Origin: Candidatus Hungatella pullicola
GTDB lineage: Bacteria > Bacillota > Clostridia > Lachnospirales > Lachnospiraceae
NCBI GenBank assembly: GCA_019114305.1
Contig: DXFU01000003.1
Location: 1 to 60,795, forward strand
DNA: 60,795 bases
Reading direction: 5' to 3'
Positions 1-7,826 of the stretch are shown here, piece by piece. Position 1 is the stretch's first letter; every line of letters begins with the position of its first letter. Below the pieces are notes generated by a model that saw only the letters and a list, made by a program, of their open reading frames with translations, was not told the DNA's origin and did not search any database. Both the position numbers and the translations under genes were made by a program.

Positions 1-760
1 AATGGTATCAGTATGCGCGAAGCTGAGAAATAAGCATCTGTCATCAGAGGGATGATGCTCCGCACCGTTTAAAATGGACTGAGCGCACCGTTGGTGCGGA
101 GCATATGCCCCCTTTTACTGGAATTTACAGCGAAAATCATAGGTACAATGCATTTTTTGTCCTTTTCATCTCATTCCTATACAATAAATTCCTCTTATTC
201 CCTGTAAACAATTCCCATTTCACTTCCTTAAACCATACAATGATGAAACAACCAATATATCATCCCCTCTCTAGCGCCCGTCCGTAAACCTGATAATCCA
301 TTCCTTGTTCACAGTGATATATTACACATGAAGGACTCAATAATCAAAGATTAATAGACCACTGCTTTCGGAGATGAGCACAATTTATTCCTTATCAATC
401 TGATTGTTTTTAAATACCCTTACTAAAAAGGTCACCGGCTTCTCTACAACTGTACCAACTAGAGAATATTTTCAGTATTCTTTAAAGCGGCTATTGTCTA
501 AATGATATATTTTAGCACCAGAATAACCATTCTAGGTTTTATTCAATAACACTGCCAGGGCTCGCATAGAAACATATAAGACACTGCCCTCAGCATGGTA
601 CTTATCCTACATGCAGGTGGTCGCACACAAACAAATCTCAGCACCATAATGGTCAACAACTCCTGAATAGTTGCTGTTAAGGACCATTTCCAAACATTTT
701 TAGCACACCAATTCGAAGCTTGTCCGAGAATGTCAACCTAGGGCGGATACCTAAATACTC
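1..760. other. Non-coding or decayed stretch
   Basis: No convincing gene in either strand: the open frames are short, lack Shine-Dalgarno sites and show no family resemblance. It holds the inverted repeat at 55-104. Given the transposase remnant just downstream, it probably consists of degraded mobile-element DNA. Confidence 0.5.
55..104. repeat. Perfect 12-bp inverted repeat with a competing inner hairpin
   Basis: ATGCTCCGCACC (55-66) is exactly complementary to GGTGCGGAGCAT (93-104). A second CGCACC at 84-89 can also pair with GGTGCG at 93-98 across a 3-base loop, so two mutually exclusive hairpins share one arm. Downstream bases are C-rich then TTTT. It could be an attenuator, a terminator or a relic of an element end; nothing recognisable follows it. 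Confidence 0.55.
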
Positions 761-814
761 ATAGTCATATACATGCCAGAGCCACCTATACATTCAGCAC
801 AATAACAAGTCAGC

Positions 815-1090
815 GATAAGCTTATGGTTGACTGATCTGGAACCACTCTGCTGTGCTGCTTTTTGATAAAGTTACAGGGGAAAGCAACAAGTTTTATCTG
901 TTTGTCGCAACGCTGCCCTTTAGCATGTACTACTACTATATGCAAGCCTGCCGTACCATGAAAGAAGAAAACTATCAACACGCATATCGCTATGTATGTA
1001 TTCTTTGGAGACACCACCAAGATCCTGACCCCAGACACCTTAAAAGTTTGGATCCTCAACAACAGGAAGTAGCCAAATATCAATAACAGG
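815..1090 (+). pseudogene. IS21-family transposase (IstA) remnant
   Basis: Three fragments in different frames line up with the IstA catalytic region. From 824 the frame reads MVD-stop-SGTTL, where IstA has VDW(A/S)G.T; the Trp codon has become TGA at 833-835. A shifted frame then gives KVTGES and YLFVATLPFSMYYY with ACRTMKEEN. Another shift leads to ILTPDTLKVWILNNRK, matching the IstA segment around its second catalytic Asp, ending at a TAG at 1070-1072. At least one nonsense and two frameshift changes make it dead. The istB partner is not found nearby. The family call rests on recalled IstA motifs. Confidence 0.7.
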
Positions 1091-1255
1091 TGCCCTTTTC
1101 TTCACACGTTTTCGTTTCTCTATTAAAAACTCCAACATGCATAGATTGGTCTTTCTGTTCCACAAAAATAGAGTTATTGCCTTATAGTTATTATTCATCT
1201 ATAAAGCAATAACTCCTCTACTTCATCTCATTAATATATTTATAAATTCCGATTT

Positions 1256-2518
1256 CTATTCATCAAATGTAGTGTACAATATAATCTTTACATCAAATAT
1301 ATTATTTTCATCAGATATTTGCATACTTCCATGATAATTACTTACTATCTTACTTACATTTTGCAATCCAATACCATGCTCTCCAACTTCTTCTTTAGTC
1401 GAAAGATAACTATTCCCTCTTTTTTTCAGCATCTGATTATAACTGTTTTTTATTTCTATAAACAATATTCCCTTTTTATAATGAACCCAAAGCGATAGCC
1501 ATTTTCGTTCAGAATTTTTCGCTGCTTCTATTGCATTCTCGAGTAAGTTACCAAATATAACATTTAAATCAAATGGTCGAATTTTTATTTCTTTGGGAAT
1601 GTTTATTTTATACTCCACTTTAGCTAAATTTTCCTTCGCTCCGCTCAACATATAATTTAATATACTGTCAATCCCTTTATTACCACTATTTATATACTCT
1701 TTTGCATTTGTCATGAACATCTGCATATTTTCAATATATTCAATAATTTCATCATCCTTGTGGTTAGTTGCCATCATCATTAGTTCATTTAAATGATGTT
1801 TCATATCATGACGAAGCGCACGGTTCTTTTCTTCAGACAGCATTAAAACATCCAATTGATTTGCATAGCTTTCCACTTGCCGTTCAAATAAATTATTTTC
1901 TTCTAATTTTAAATATGCACTCATTATAGCATTATACAAATAAAAGATGAGCATGTTAATATACAAAATCCCGGCGCTGACAGTTATTAATATAATTCGA
2001 TTATTCAAATTGTTCATCAGCAAAACAAATAAAATCCCTATACTGACCAGTGGGATTAAAATCAATAGATACCAGTACGGTGGTGTAAATGGCGCATATC
2101 TTTTCTTTATAACAAATCGTTCGATAATAAACTCGCAAACACTAATTAAAAGAACTGTGACATATGGAGAAATTTGACTATATTCTTCACCGACAATATA
2201 ATTTGCAAATGAATATACCGAAATAACATCACAAATCATATTAATACCGTAGATCAAAATCGTAATCAAAATTTTCTTCTTTTTATCACCTTTATATATC
2301 TGTGTAACAACATAGATCATAAAAATATTGGTTAATATGTTTGCTGGGGGAAAATGAAACATCAAATGAATGAAAGAAGTCACTGCAAAAAATGATATAT
2401 AAACAAGCTTTTCATTTATATCTTTTTCACTTTCTTCAGCAAAAAATATTGTCATAAATTTTTTTAATATAAACGTACGAAACAAATTGCTGCTCAGTGT
2501 TGTAAAAATATCTAACAT
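1256..2518 (-). CDS. GHKL-type sensor histidine kinase (AgrC-like)
   Basis: Membrane sensor kinase of 420 residues that should autophosphorylate and pass phosphate to the LytTR regulator encoded just upstream. About the first 210 residues are a series of hydrophobic segments. The kinase part follows with an H-box (RHDMKHHLNEL, near residue 240), an N-box (NLLENAIEAAKNS) and a G-box (GIGLQNVSKIV), the layout of the AgrC/GHKL class that often senses peptides. It lies 4 bases downstream of the regulator, so the two are co-transcribed. No agrB/agrD-like peptide genes are visible on either side. It is clearly more AT-rich than most of the window. The signal is unknown. Confidence 0.9.
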   Translation of the reverse strand: MLDIFTTLSSNLFRTFILKKFMTIFFAEESEKDINEKLVYISFFAVTSFIHLMFHFPPANILTNIFMIYVVTQIYKGDKKKKILITILIYGINMICDVISVYSFANYIVGEEYSQISPYVTVLLISVCEFIIERFVIKKRYAPFTPPYWYLLILIPLVSIGILFVLLMNNLNNRIILITVSAGILYINMLIFYLYNAIMSAYLKLEENNLFERQVESYANQLDVLMLSEEKNRALRHDMKHHLNELMMMATNHKDDEIIEYIENMQMFMTNAKEYINSGNKGIDSILNYMLSGAKENLAKVEYKINIPKEIKIRPFDLNVIFGNLLENAIEAAKNSERKWLSLWVHYKKGILFIEIKNSYNQMLKKRGNSYLSTKEEVGEHGIGLQNVSKIVSNYHGSMQISDENNIFDVKIILYTTFDE

Positions 2519-2522
2519 CTCT

Positions 2523-3242
2523 TTACTTTATGCTCTCCCATTCGCTATTCATGATTTGTTTCTTGACTTGTTTTCGGTATCTTTGACTTATATTTAATTC
2601 ATTGCCGTTTAGCATTTTTATTTTTTCATAAGAATATTCCATAACAAAATCTGAATTAATTAAATATGATTGATGTATTAGAATAAAATTATTCGGTACA
2701 TCCTTCGCAATTTTCTTTAATTTCCCTCTGAATTGAATTTTTTTATCTTTAAGAACAATATTAATATTTTTATTATCGCTATAAAAGTAAACAATATCTT
2801 TATACGGTATCTTAAAACAATTGCCTCTAAAATGATATTCAAATAATTGATTCTTTTTCATATACCGCTTCATTGCACGGTTCATTACGTCTTCTATTTG
2901 TTCTGATCCAATTGGCTTAATTAAAAAATCTAATGGTTGAATACGAAACAGACGCATCGCATAATTGTTGCTTGAAGAAATATAAACAATTGCCGTCTCC
3001 ATATTCTCCAATTCTTCTCTTATAAAACTTCCCACTTTAATCCCGTCTGTTGTAATCAATCCTATATCTAAAAAAAGCATGTCTAATGTGCTGTCGTTCT
3101 TCAAAAACTCACATAATGTTTCTCCCGAATACCACGTGTTGACTTCCATACGAATTCCGTGTCTCTTCCCATATTCATATAGCCGGTTTTCTAATTGGGT
3201 GCAAGTTCCTTTTTCATCATCACAAATTCCAACAAGAAGCAT
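2523..3242 (-). CDS. LytTR-family response regulator (AgrA-like)
   Basis: DNA-binding response regulator of 239 residues. The receiver domain covers about residues 1-125, with the acidic pair DD at 8-9, the phospho-acceptor Asp at 59 in the stretch MLFLDIG, and SPxxR/K-like residues near QPLDFLIKPIG. The C-terminal half (about 135-235) is a LytTR domain with the typical FKIPYKDIVYF start and a lone RYRKQ tail. It is the first gene of a two-gene operon with the GHKL kinase and is divergent from the XRE gene at 3490, so the AT-rich gap 3243-3489 should hold promoters for both. Targets are unknown. Confidence 0.9.
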   Translation of the reverse strand: MLLVGICDDEKGTCTQLENRLYEYGKRHGIRMEVNTWYSGETLCEFLKNDSTLDMLFLDIGLITTDGIKVGSFIREELENMETAIVYISSSNNYAMRLFRIQPLDFLIKPIGSEQIEDVMNRAMKRYMKKNQLFEYHFRGNCFKIPYKDIVYFYSDNKNINIVLKDKKIQFRGKLKKIAKDVPNNFILIHQSYLINSDFVMEYSYEKIKMLNGNELNISQRYRKQVKKQIMNSEWESIK

Positions 3243-3489
3243 TATATCCCCCCTTACTATTTTTACTCTATATTCTACCGATTTTTAATCGTTTTTTCAA
3301 GCATGTGCTTAATTGTTGTTTATAATTCGCAAATAAATATTTTAATTATATATTTCAGGCAAATTTATTGTTATAAAAATATTTTAAATCAATTATATCT
3401 TTTATAAAAAGAGTACACTATTCTTACAGGACATGCCTATTTATATAATAATACTTTATTTTCCTGCCAAAAGTAAAGAGGGCTACAAC

Positions 3490-3816
3490 ATGTATGAAGA
3501 TTTTATCAGAGAACGAATTAACAATTTGCGTATGCAGCATAACCTTTCCGAATATCAGCTCAGCCTTGCCCTGGGACGTTCACAGGGATACATTCAATCT
3601 ATTACTTCCGGAAGAACCTTACCTTCTATGTCAGCATTTTTAGAAATATGTGAATATTTTGAAATTACGCCAATGGAATTTTTCGATACCACACAAGAAG
3701 ATCCTCTTCTTTTCCGAACGGTTATGAATGACATTAGGAAATTATCGGAAAATGACTTACTGCTTCTGTCTTTAATTATAAAACGCATATTGCCGGATCC
3801 CTCTCCAGAAAATTAA
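3490..3816 (+). CDS. XRE-family helix-turn-helix regulator
   Basis: A 108-residue protein with an N-terminal Cro/C1-type HTH (about residues 8-62: LRMQHNLSEYQLSLALGRS, then a recognition helix ending in SGRTLPSMS) and a short C-terminal tail. The ATG at 3490 was chosen over an in-frame ATG at 3433 because AGAGGG lies 7-12 bases before it and the HTH starts right after. It is divergent from the two-component operon and may regulate it or the downstream genes. A short hairpin follows at 3855. Confidence 0.85.
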   Translation: MYEDFIRERINNLRMQHNLSEYQLSLALGRSQGYIQSITSGRTLPSMSAFLEICEYFEITPMEFFDTTQEDPLLFRTVMNDIRKLSENDLLLLSLIIKRILPDPSPEN

Positions 3817-3854
3817 AATCACAGCTAATGAAGCATTTAAAGCAAATGCGCAGC

Positions 3855-3872
3855 CCGCATCGTCAGATGCGG
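3855..3872. terminator. Short hairpin after the XRE gene
   Basis: CCGCATC / GATGCGG with a 4-base loop, followed by ATCTTTC. It is weak as a terminator because the T-run is broken, but it is correctly placed 39 bases after the stop codon. Confidence 0.4.
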
Positions 3873-3906
3873 ATCTTTCAGGGGTTTGGGGAAGTGCCCC
3901 AACGAG

Positions 3907-3947
3907 AAAATACCGACGCAATCCAGTTTGGATGCATCGGTATTTTG
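3907..3947. terminator. Imperfect hairpin, A-rich before and T-rich after
   Basis: AAAATACCGA..GC pairs with GC..TCGGTATTTT around a 5-base AGTTT loop. The A-tract/T-tract symmetry fits a bidirectional terminator separating the XRE gene from the next transcription unit. Confidence 0.55.
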
Positions 3948-4020
3948 CATTTGTATATACAAATGCCCTGCTCGCCACTTTGTATGAACAGAAGAAAACG
4001 AACACAATCCCAATGTTTTT

Positions 4021-4029
4021 TGGTATAAT
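4021..4029 (+). promoter_or_regulatory. Extended -10 promoter for the 4086 transcription unit
   Basis: TGGTATAAT: a consensus -10 (4024-4029) preceded by the TGn extension. The -35 region is poor, which an extended -10 can compensate. It lies about 57 bases before the ATG at 4086. Confidence 0.55.
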
Positions 4030-4085
4030 GTGTAGATAAGAAATCAAATCTATTCCAAAACAAAAATAGTACGAGGAGGGATTAC

Positions 4086-4679
4086 ATGCGATACGATATT
4101 CTTGATGACGAACAGAGTTATTTACTGTCCAGCCTATTAAATCTCACGCGAAAAAGAGTGAGCATATGGGACTGCACAGAATATAATCCGCTATCTTTTC
4201 TTTCATCAGAAGAAGACGATGGGAGGAAAACTGCCTGCATTACACAAATATTTGTGTTTCATGCAGAAATCAAGCAGGTCAATTTCGATCTGGAGCTTTC
4301 GGAGGATATCGATATTGAGACAGGAAAAGGTGACATTTTTATCTCCCTGGAAAAGCAATCTCCAGCTGACTATGCAAAGATAGATATTGCTCTATCCTTT
4401 GAGCGTACATATGAAGATTGTCCCGTTGAAAAAATGAAGGAACAGTTTGGAAACCACATTGTTACGCAATTTTCAGATATTCTTATCCCGTATGCGCTGG
4501 AAACGGAAACCGTTTCTTCAACATTTCCGTGGGCAGAGTTTAATCCCGAGAAAAACACGCTCCGGAAAATCAAGGAAAATAGGATTTACCAACTTAGTAA
4601 AGAATTGTTTCAATCTCACCGTTTCCTGGACTTTCATAAATGCGTATTGGATCCGCTCTACCGGGAAAAGTTGCTGTAA
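4086..4679 (+). CDS. Uncharacterised island protein (197 aa)
   Basis: Not recognised. It is an acidic, soluble-looking protein of 197 residues with no membrane segment, signal peptide or cysteine motif. The first third contains DDEQSYLLSSLLNL and a Trp-rich turn; the middle is rich in Asp/Glu. A Shine-Dalgarno-like GGAGGG sits 6-11 bases before the ATG. It is followed after 36 bases by the WYL regulator on the same strand, so the two probably share a transcript. It could be a partner or target of that regulator, but nothing in the sequence proves it. Confidence 0.7.
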   Translation: MRYDILDDEQSYLLSSLLNLTRKRVSIWDCTEYNPLSFLSSEEDDGRKTACITQIFVFHAEIKQVNFDLELSEDIDIETGKGDIFISLEKQSPADYAKIDIALSFERTYEDCPVEKMKEQFGNHIVTQFSDILIPYALETETVSSTFPWAEFNPEKNTLRKIKENRIYQLSKELFQSHRFLDFHKCVLDPLYREKLL

Positions 4680-4715
4680 GAGTAGTACATAAATCAATAA
4701 AGGATATTCAACGTT

Positions 4716-5690
4716 ATGGAAAGTGACCACCAACTAAGAATTTTATACCTATACCAGATACTGCTGCGCCATTCCGATGCAGACCATCCCATCTCCACGA
4801 AAGAACTGATTGACATGATGGAAACCCACCACCAGATCCGATTGCATCGCACCACAATTCCCAAGTACATCGAACTCTTGAATGACAGCGGATTTGAGAT
4901 AATGGAGATCCGTTCCCGCGAAAAGAAATATTACCTCAATGATCGCCTGTTTGATCTGCCGGAGGTTAAGCTGCTGATTGACGCCGTACAGTCCTCAAAA
5001 TTTGTTTCCAAAGACAAGAGCCAGGAACTGATTTCCAAGCTGATGGCGCTGACCAGTGAAGCCAATTCGGCAAAGCTCAAGCGGAATCTTTACGTTACAG
5101 ACCGTATTAAATCAGACAACGAAAAGGGATATTATATTGTTGAAGCAATTAATGAAGCGATCAACGACGGCAAACAAATCTCCTTCTATTACACGGATTA
5201 CAATGCCCAAAAGGAACGTGTGCTGAAAAATGAAGGAAAGCCGTATATTGTCAGTCCCTACATGCTTGTCTGGGATGGAGACTTCTATTACGTCCTTGGA
5301 CTGAACCACGCCCGAAACCAGGTCAATACCTTCCGGGTAGATCGGATCAGCAAGCAGCCGGTAATTCTGGATGAGACAGCCGCACCGGCACCGGAAAGTT
5401 TAAATCTGGCAGATTACTCACGGGAAGTTTTTCGGATGTATGATACCGAAAAGCCTGTGGAGGTATCGCTCCTTTGCGAAAACAGCCTGATGAAGCATCT
5501 GATTGATCATTTCGGTCTGGATGTAGAGACAGAGATTGTTGATGACAGCCATTTTCGTGCCAGGGTATTGGTATGCACCAGCCCGACCTTTTACCGATGG
5601 GTATTTGGCTGGTGCGGGCGAATGAAGATTGAATATCCCCCATCTGTGCTGGAGGAATACCGCCGGATGGCCAGAGCAGCCCTGGAATAA
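4716..5690 (+). CDS. WYL-domain transcriptional regulator
   Basis: A 324-residue regulator. The N-terminus (about 1-75) is a winged HTH (LYLYQILLRHSD followed by the helix TIPKYIELLNDSGF). The middle contains the WYL domain (about 140-215), with the core YMLVWDGDFYYVLGL and the Arg-rich FRVDRI that ligand-binding WYL proteins share. A C-terminal WCX-like segment runs to about residue 320. WYL proteins often sense nucleic acid or nucleotide ligands in DNA damage and phage-defence settings, which fits the LexA-like repressor downstream. The exact ligand is unknown. Confidence 0.88.
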   Translation: MESDHQLRILYLYQILLRHSDADHPISTKELIDMMETHHQIRLHRTTIPKYIELLNDSGFEIMEIRSREKKYYLNDRLFDLPEVKLLIDAVQSSKFVSKDKSQELISKLMALTSEANSAKLKRNLYVTDRIKSDNEKGYYIVEAINEAINDGKQISFYYTDYNAQKERVLKNEGKPYIVSPYMLVWDGDFYYVLGLNHARNQVNTFRVDRISKQPVILDETAAPAPESLNLADYSREVFRMYDTEKPVEVSLLCENSLMKHLIDHFGLDVETEIVDDSHFRARVLVCTSPTFYRWVFGWCGRMKIEYPPSVLEEYRRMARAALE

Positions 5691-5718
5691 TAAAGGTATA
5701 AAAGATAGAGGTGGTACT

Positions 5719-6206
5719 GTGAACCATGAGCGTCTTACCAACCCGAATAAAAAATACAAAGATCTAAAAAACAAAAAGCCCGCATTTCTAACATCATGTA
5801 CCTGGAAACGGAGCGCTATCTTCAGGAGACAAAACAGCCGCCGGAAACAGCAGAAGAAATGAATCTGATTTCTGAGCAAGTGTACCGCCGTATCCAGGGA
5901 CTTGGATTCTGGATTCCATATGAGGAAGTTGCCAATGCCTACCGGAAAAAGTGCCCGCACATGATCCTGCGCCTTCAGGAGTCCGGGCTGCCGCAGCATC
6001 TGCGTCCAAAAGAAAAGCCAATACATTCTGACACTGCTGCAAAAGCAAAAAAGAAGAAACCGCGCAGGAAGAAAAAGCAGGAAATCGCACCCCTTCCGGA
6101 GCAGGACGATATATTTTTCTTTATCGCCGGTTATACATCCGGCGGCACACCTTATGGCGTCACCTGGGAAGAAATGGGGCTGGAGCCGTGGGAAGAAATC
6201 GAATAA
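5719..6206 (+). pseudogene. Conserved small island protein with a frame break (possible -1 frameshift)
   Basis: A GTG at 5719 with AGAGGTGG 5-12 bases upstream opens a frame reading HERLTNPNKKYKDLKNKK. Only the -1 frame continues the protein, as KARISNIMYLETERYLQE and on to residue ~160, ending at 6206. The downstream frame has an ATG at 5796 but no Shine-Dalgarno. At the switch the zero frame reads A AAA AAC (the classic slippery heptamer) followed by AAA AAG. The joined product would be about 162 residues, with a Lys-rich linker (AKKKKPRRKKKQ) and an acidic tail. Either a one-base indel in an A-tract has broken the gene, or expression needs programmed frameshifting. Function unknown. Confidence 0.65.
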
Positions 6207-6222
6207 TTACTTGTATTTCATC

Positions 6223-6259
6223 TGAGATGTCGCCAACTGCCGACATCTCAATTTTTTAT
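6223..6259 (+). terminator. Rho-independent terminator
   Basis: Perfect 10-bp stem TGAGATGTCG / CGACATCTCA with an 8-base loop, followed by ATTTTTTATTT. It closes the 4086-6206 transcription unit and isolates the repressor promoter just downstream. Confidence 0.92.
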
Positions 6260-6271
6260 TTAAAATACCTC

Positions 6272-6300
6272 TTGTAAATCGAACATACATTCGATATAAT
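6272..6300 (+). promoter_or_regulatory. Promoter of the LexA-like gene with an SOS-like box in the spacer
   Basis: TTGTAA (6272-6277) and TATAAT (6295-6300) are separated by exactly 17 bases. The spacer holds CGAACATACATTCG (6280-6293), which differs by one base from the Gram-positive LexA box form CGAAC-N4-GTTCG. A repressor bound there would block RNA polymerase. A second dyad, GAAACG-ACC-CGTTTC (6311-6325), covers the expected transcription start. Confidence 0.75.
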
Positions 6301-6347
6301 AAGGCCATCTGAAACGACCCGTTTCATTTAGAATGTGAGGAATGACC

Positions 6348-6962
6348 ATGAGAAGCAAAAACCCGGAAGTGATGAAAGCAATCTGTACTTTTGTTGACCA
6401 GTATTACCGTGAAAAGCACAGCTCTCCGTCCGTAAACGAAATCGCTATAGGCGTAGGCGTGTCAAAGGCGACTTCCTATCGCTACCTTGTCGCCATGGAT
6501 GAATGCGGTATGCTTTCCTACGATGGCAAATCCATTATCACAAAGCAGGCCGGCAAATGTACCTCCGGGTATTTCTCCGCGCCGGTAGTCGGCAGTATCC
6601 GCTGCGGAGATCCAGAGCATGAAGAAGAACATGTAGAGGAATATGTAAGCCTCCCCAAATCCATTTTTGGAGACGGGAAATTTTATCTTCTTCGTGCCAA
6701 AGGCGACTCTATGGTAGATGCGGGCATCGAGGATGAAGACCTGATCGTTATCAGAATGCAGGAGACTGCGGCGGTCGGCGATATTGTCGTCGCTCTGGAC
6801 GAGGATAATGATAACACCCTGAAAATCTTTGGCGGGATTGATGAAGGCACCGGCAGTGCGATTTTGCGCTACGCGAACCAGAAAAAATATCCGGACAAAG
6901 ACATCCGAGTGAAACAGCTCATTATTCAGGGCGTGGCCAAACATGTCATCAAGGCTCTGTAA
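6348..6962 (+). CDS. LexA-like S24 autocleaving repressor
   Basis: A 204-residue protein with a LexA-type winged HTH (about 1-65: YYREKHSSPSVNEIA, then SKATSYRYLVAM) and a C-terminal S24 peptidase fold. The catalytic dyad is visible: Ser121 in KGDSMVDAGI and Lys159 in NTLKIF. The expected self-cleavage site is Cys86-Gly87 (VGSIRCGDP) in place of the usual Ala-Gly. The start at ATG 6348 leaves 7 bases after GTGAGG; the ATG at 6342 is too close. The SOS-like box in its own promoter implies autoregulation and induction by DNA damage. As an island-encoded copy, it probably controls the element rather than the host SOS regulon. Confidence 0.9.
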   Translation: MRSKNPEVMKAICTFVDQYYREKHSSPSVNEIAIGVGVSKATSYRYLVAMDECGMLSYDGKSIITKQAGKCTSGYFSAPVVGSIRCGDPEHEEEHVEEYVSLPKSIFGDGKFYLLRAKGDSMVDAGIEDEDLIVIRMQETAAVGDIVVALDEDNDNTLKIFGGIDEGTGSAILRYANQKKYPDKDIRVKQLIIQGVAKHVIKAL

Positions 6963-7005
6963 CACCGGCCTTTTTACACTAAACAAGAAAGGATGTGTTC
7001 TGACA

Positions 7006-7200
7006 ATGGAAACCTACGATGTATGCTGCCCAATTTGCGGGGCGAAAAACCATGACCTCTATCTGGAGGAAACGGATGGCTGGATGGAATGTGACCACTG
7101 CCATCAAGTTGTGCAGATCCTGGCTCATGCCAATATGCAGTCAATCTCTGTTTATACTTGCAGGGAGTTGGCGGAAAGTCTCGCACAGACAGCAAAATAA
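7006..7200 (+). CDS. Small zinc-ribbon protein (64 aa)
   Basis: Two knuckles, CPIC near the N-terminus and CDHC about 22 residues later, predict one bound zinc. No other domain. An AAAGGA site lies 15-20 bases before the ATG, which is rather far. It follows the LexA-like gene after 43 bases and is probably read from the same promoter. Such mini zinc ribbons are common in integrative elements; function unknown. Confidence 0.7.
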   Translation: METYDVCCPICGAKNHDLYLEETDGWMECDHCHQVVQILAHANMQSISVYTCRELAESLAQTAK

Positions 7201-7224
7201 AATGCCATAGAGGGAGGCAAACCA

Positions 7225-7443
7225 ATGCAGGAAAAAGAAACCTGGCGACCATTCTCATGGCATTGTCCAAACTGCGGAGAAATTTCCGTTGGATATCAAA
7301 ACTCCAGCGGAATCATCAAGGTGGAGTGTGCAAAATGCCATGCAGTAATGGTCAGAAAAATTATGGGGCGCCGTCATGATCGGATTGATATTTATGCCCC
7401 CAGAGGACAAGTCCATGAAATCGGCGGCTTTGCCGCTTTTTGA
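7225..7443 (+). CDS. Small zinc-ribbon protein (72 aa)
   Basis: A second tiny zinc-binding protein: CPNC (residues ~14-17) and CAKC (~36-39) with a short basic segment (RKIMGRRHDR) after the ribbon, suggesting nucleic-acid contact. A strong AGAGGGAGG sits upstream. It lies 24 bases after the preceding zinc-ribbon gene, so it ends the repressor operon. No function can be assigned. Confidence 0.75.
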   Translation: MQEKETWRPFSWHCPNCGEISVGYQNSSGIIKVECAKCHAVMVRKIMGRRHDRIDIYAPRGQVHEIGGFAAF

Positions 7444-7826
7444 TAAAAATTAAATCACCGGCATAACGACGGGCGGGTTAAGATGAAATAGACTGTGTAA
7501 ATCCCGCTTCAGGTCATATGCGTTTACCACTTCCAGAGGTTTAACCAGACATTACATGAGAGGCCGCTGGCAGAATCGGATTCCGATTTAGGAGTCCGGC
7601 TCTGTCAGCGGCTTTTTTCGTTGGCAGGGCTTTCACCATTCATATCGAAAGCCTGATATGCATTAAGGGCTGAGGATACAAATATTGCGCTTATCCGTAC
7701 TGAACTACTGATAAAAAGCAATATCCGTACCCTTCTCTTTTTGCGCTCATTTCAGGCCATGAGACGGGGAACCGCTGCGGGTTTTGTATCCTTCGCCGCT
7801 TTTCGCACAGGCGGAAAGGAAAAAAC
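7444..7826. other. Non-coding control region between operons
   Basis: This 383-base gap has no supported gene. It contains the terminator at 7564-7618. It also contains a dyad-rich stretch from 7674 to 7791: ATATTGC/GCAATAT (7682/7718), direct repeats TATCCGTAC at 7692 and 7722 (30 bases apart), and outer arms GGATACAAA (7674-7682) and TTTGTATCC (7783-7791). The latter lie just before the XRE gene and look like operator DNA. Confidence 0.5.
7564..7618 (+). terminator. Terminator with nested hairpin
   Basis: GCCGCTG-g-CAGA (7564-7574) pairs with TCTG-t-CAGCGGC (7601-7612), followed by six T. Inside the loop a second hairpin AATCGG/CCGATT forms. It ends the repressor/zinc-ribbon transcript. 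Confidence 0.85.

Noticed and set aside
105..287. 60-residue frame after the hairpin at 55-104
   Set aside because: No ribosome site, odd composition and no recognisable domain.
300..330. Left attachment copy (CCTTGT.. similarity to 12615-12629)
   Set aside because: Only about six bases match, with no dyad; too weak to call the other end of the island.
751..1083. 110-residue minus-strand frame
   Set aside because: It is the shadow of the IstA remnant on the plus strand; no Shine-Dalgarno and no family features.
5418..6090. Minus-strand frames of 202 and 98 residues
   Set aside because: They oppose the WYL gene and the frame-broken gene, lack ribosome sites and have shadow-type composition.
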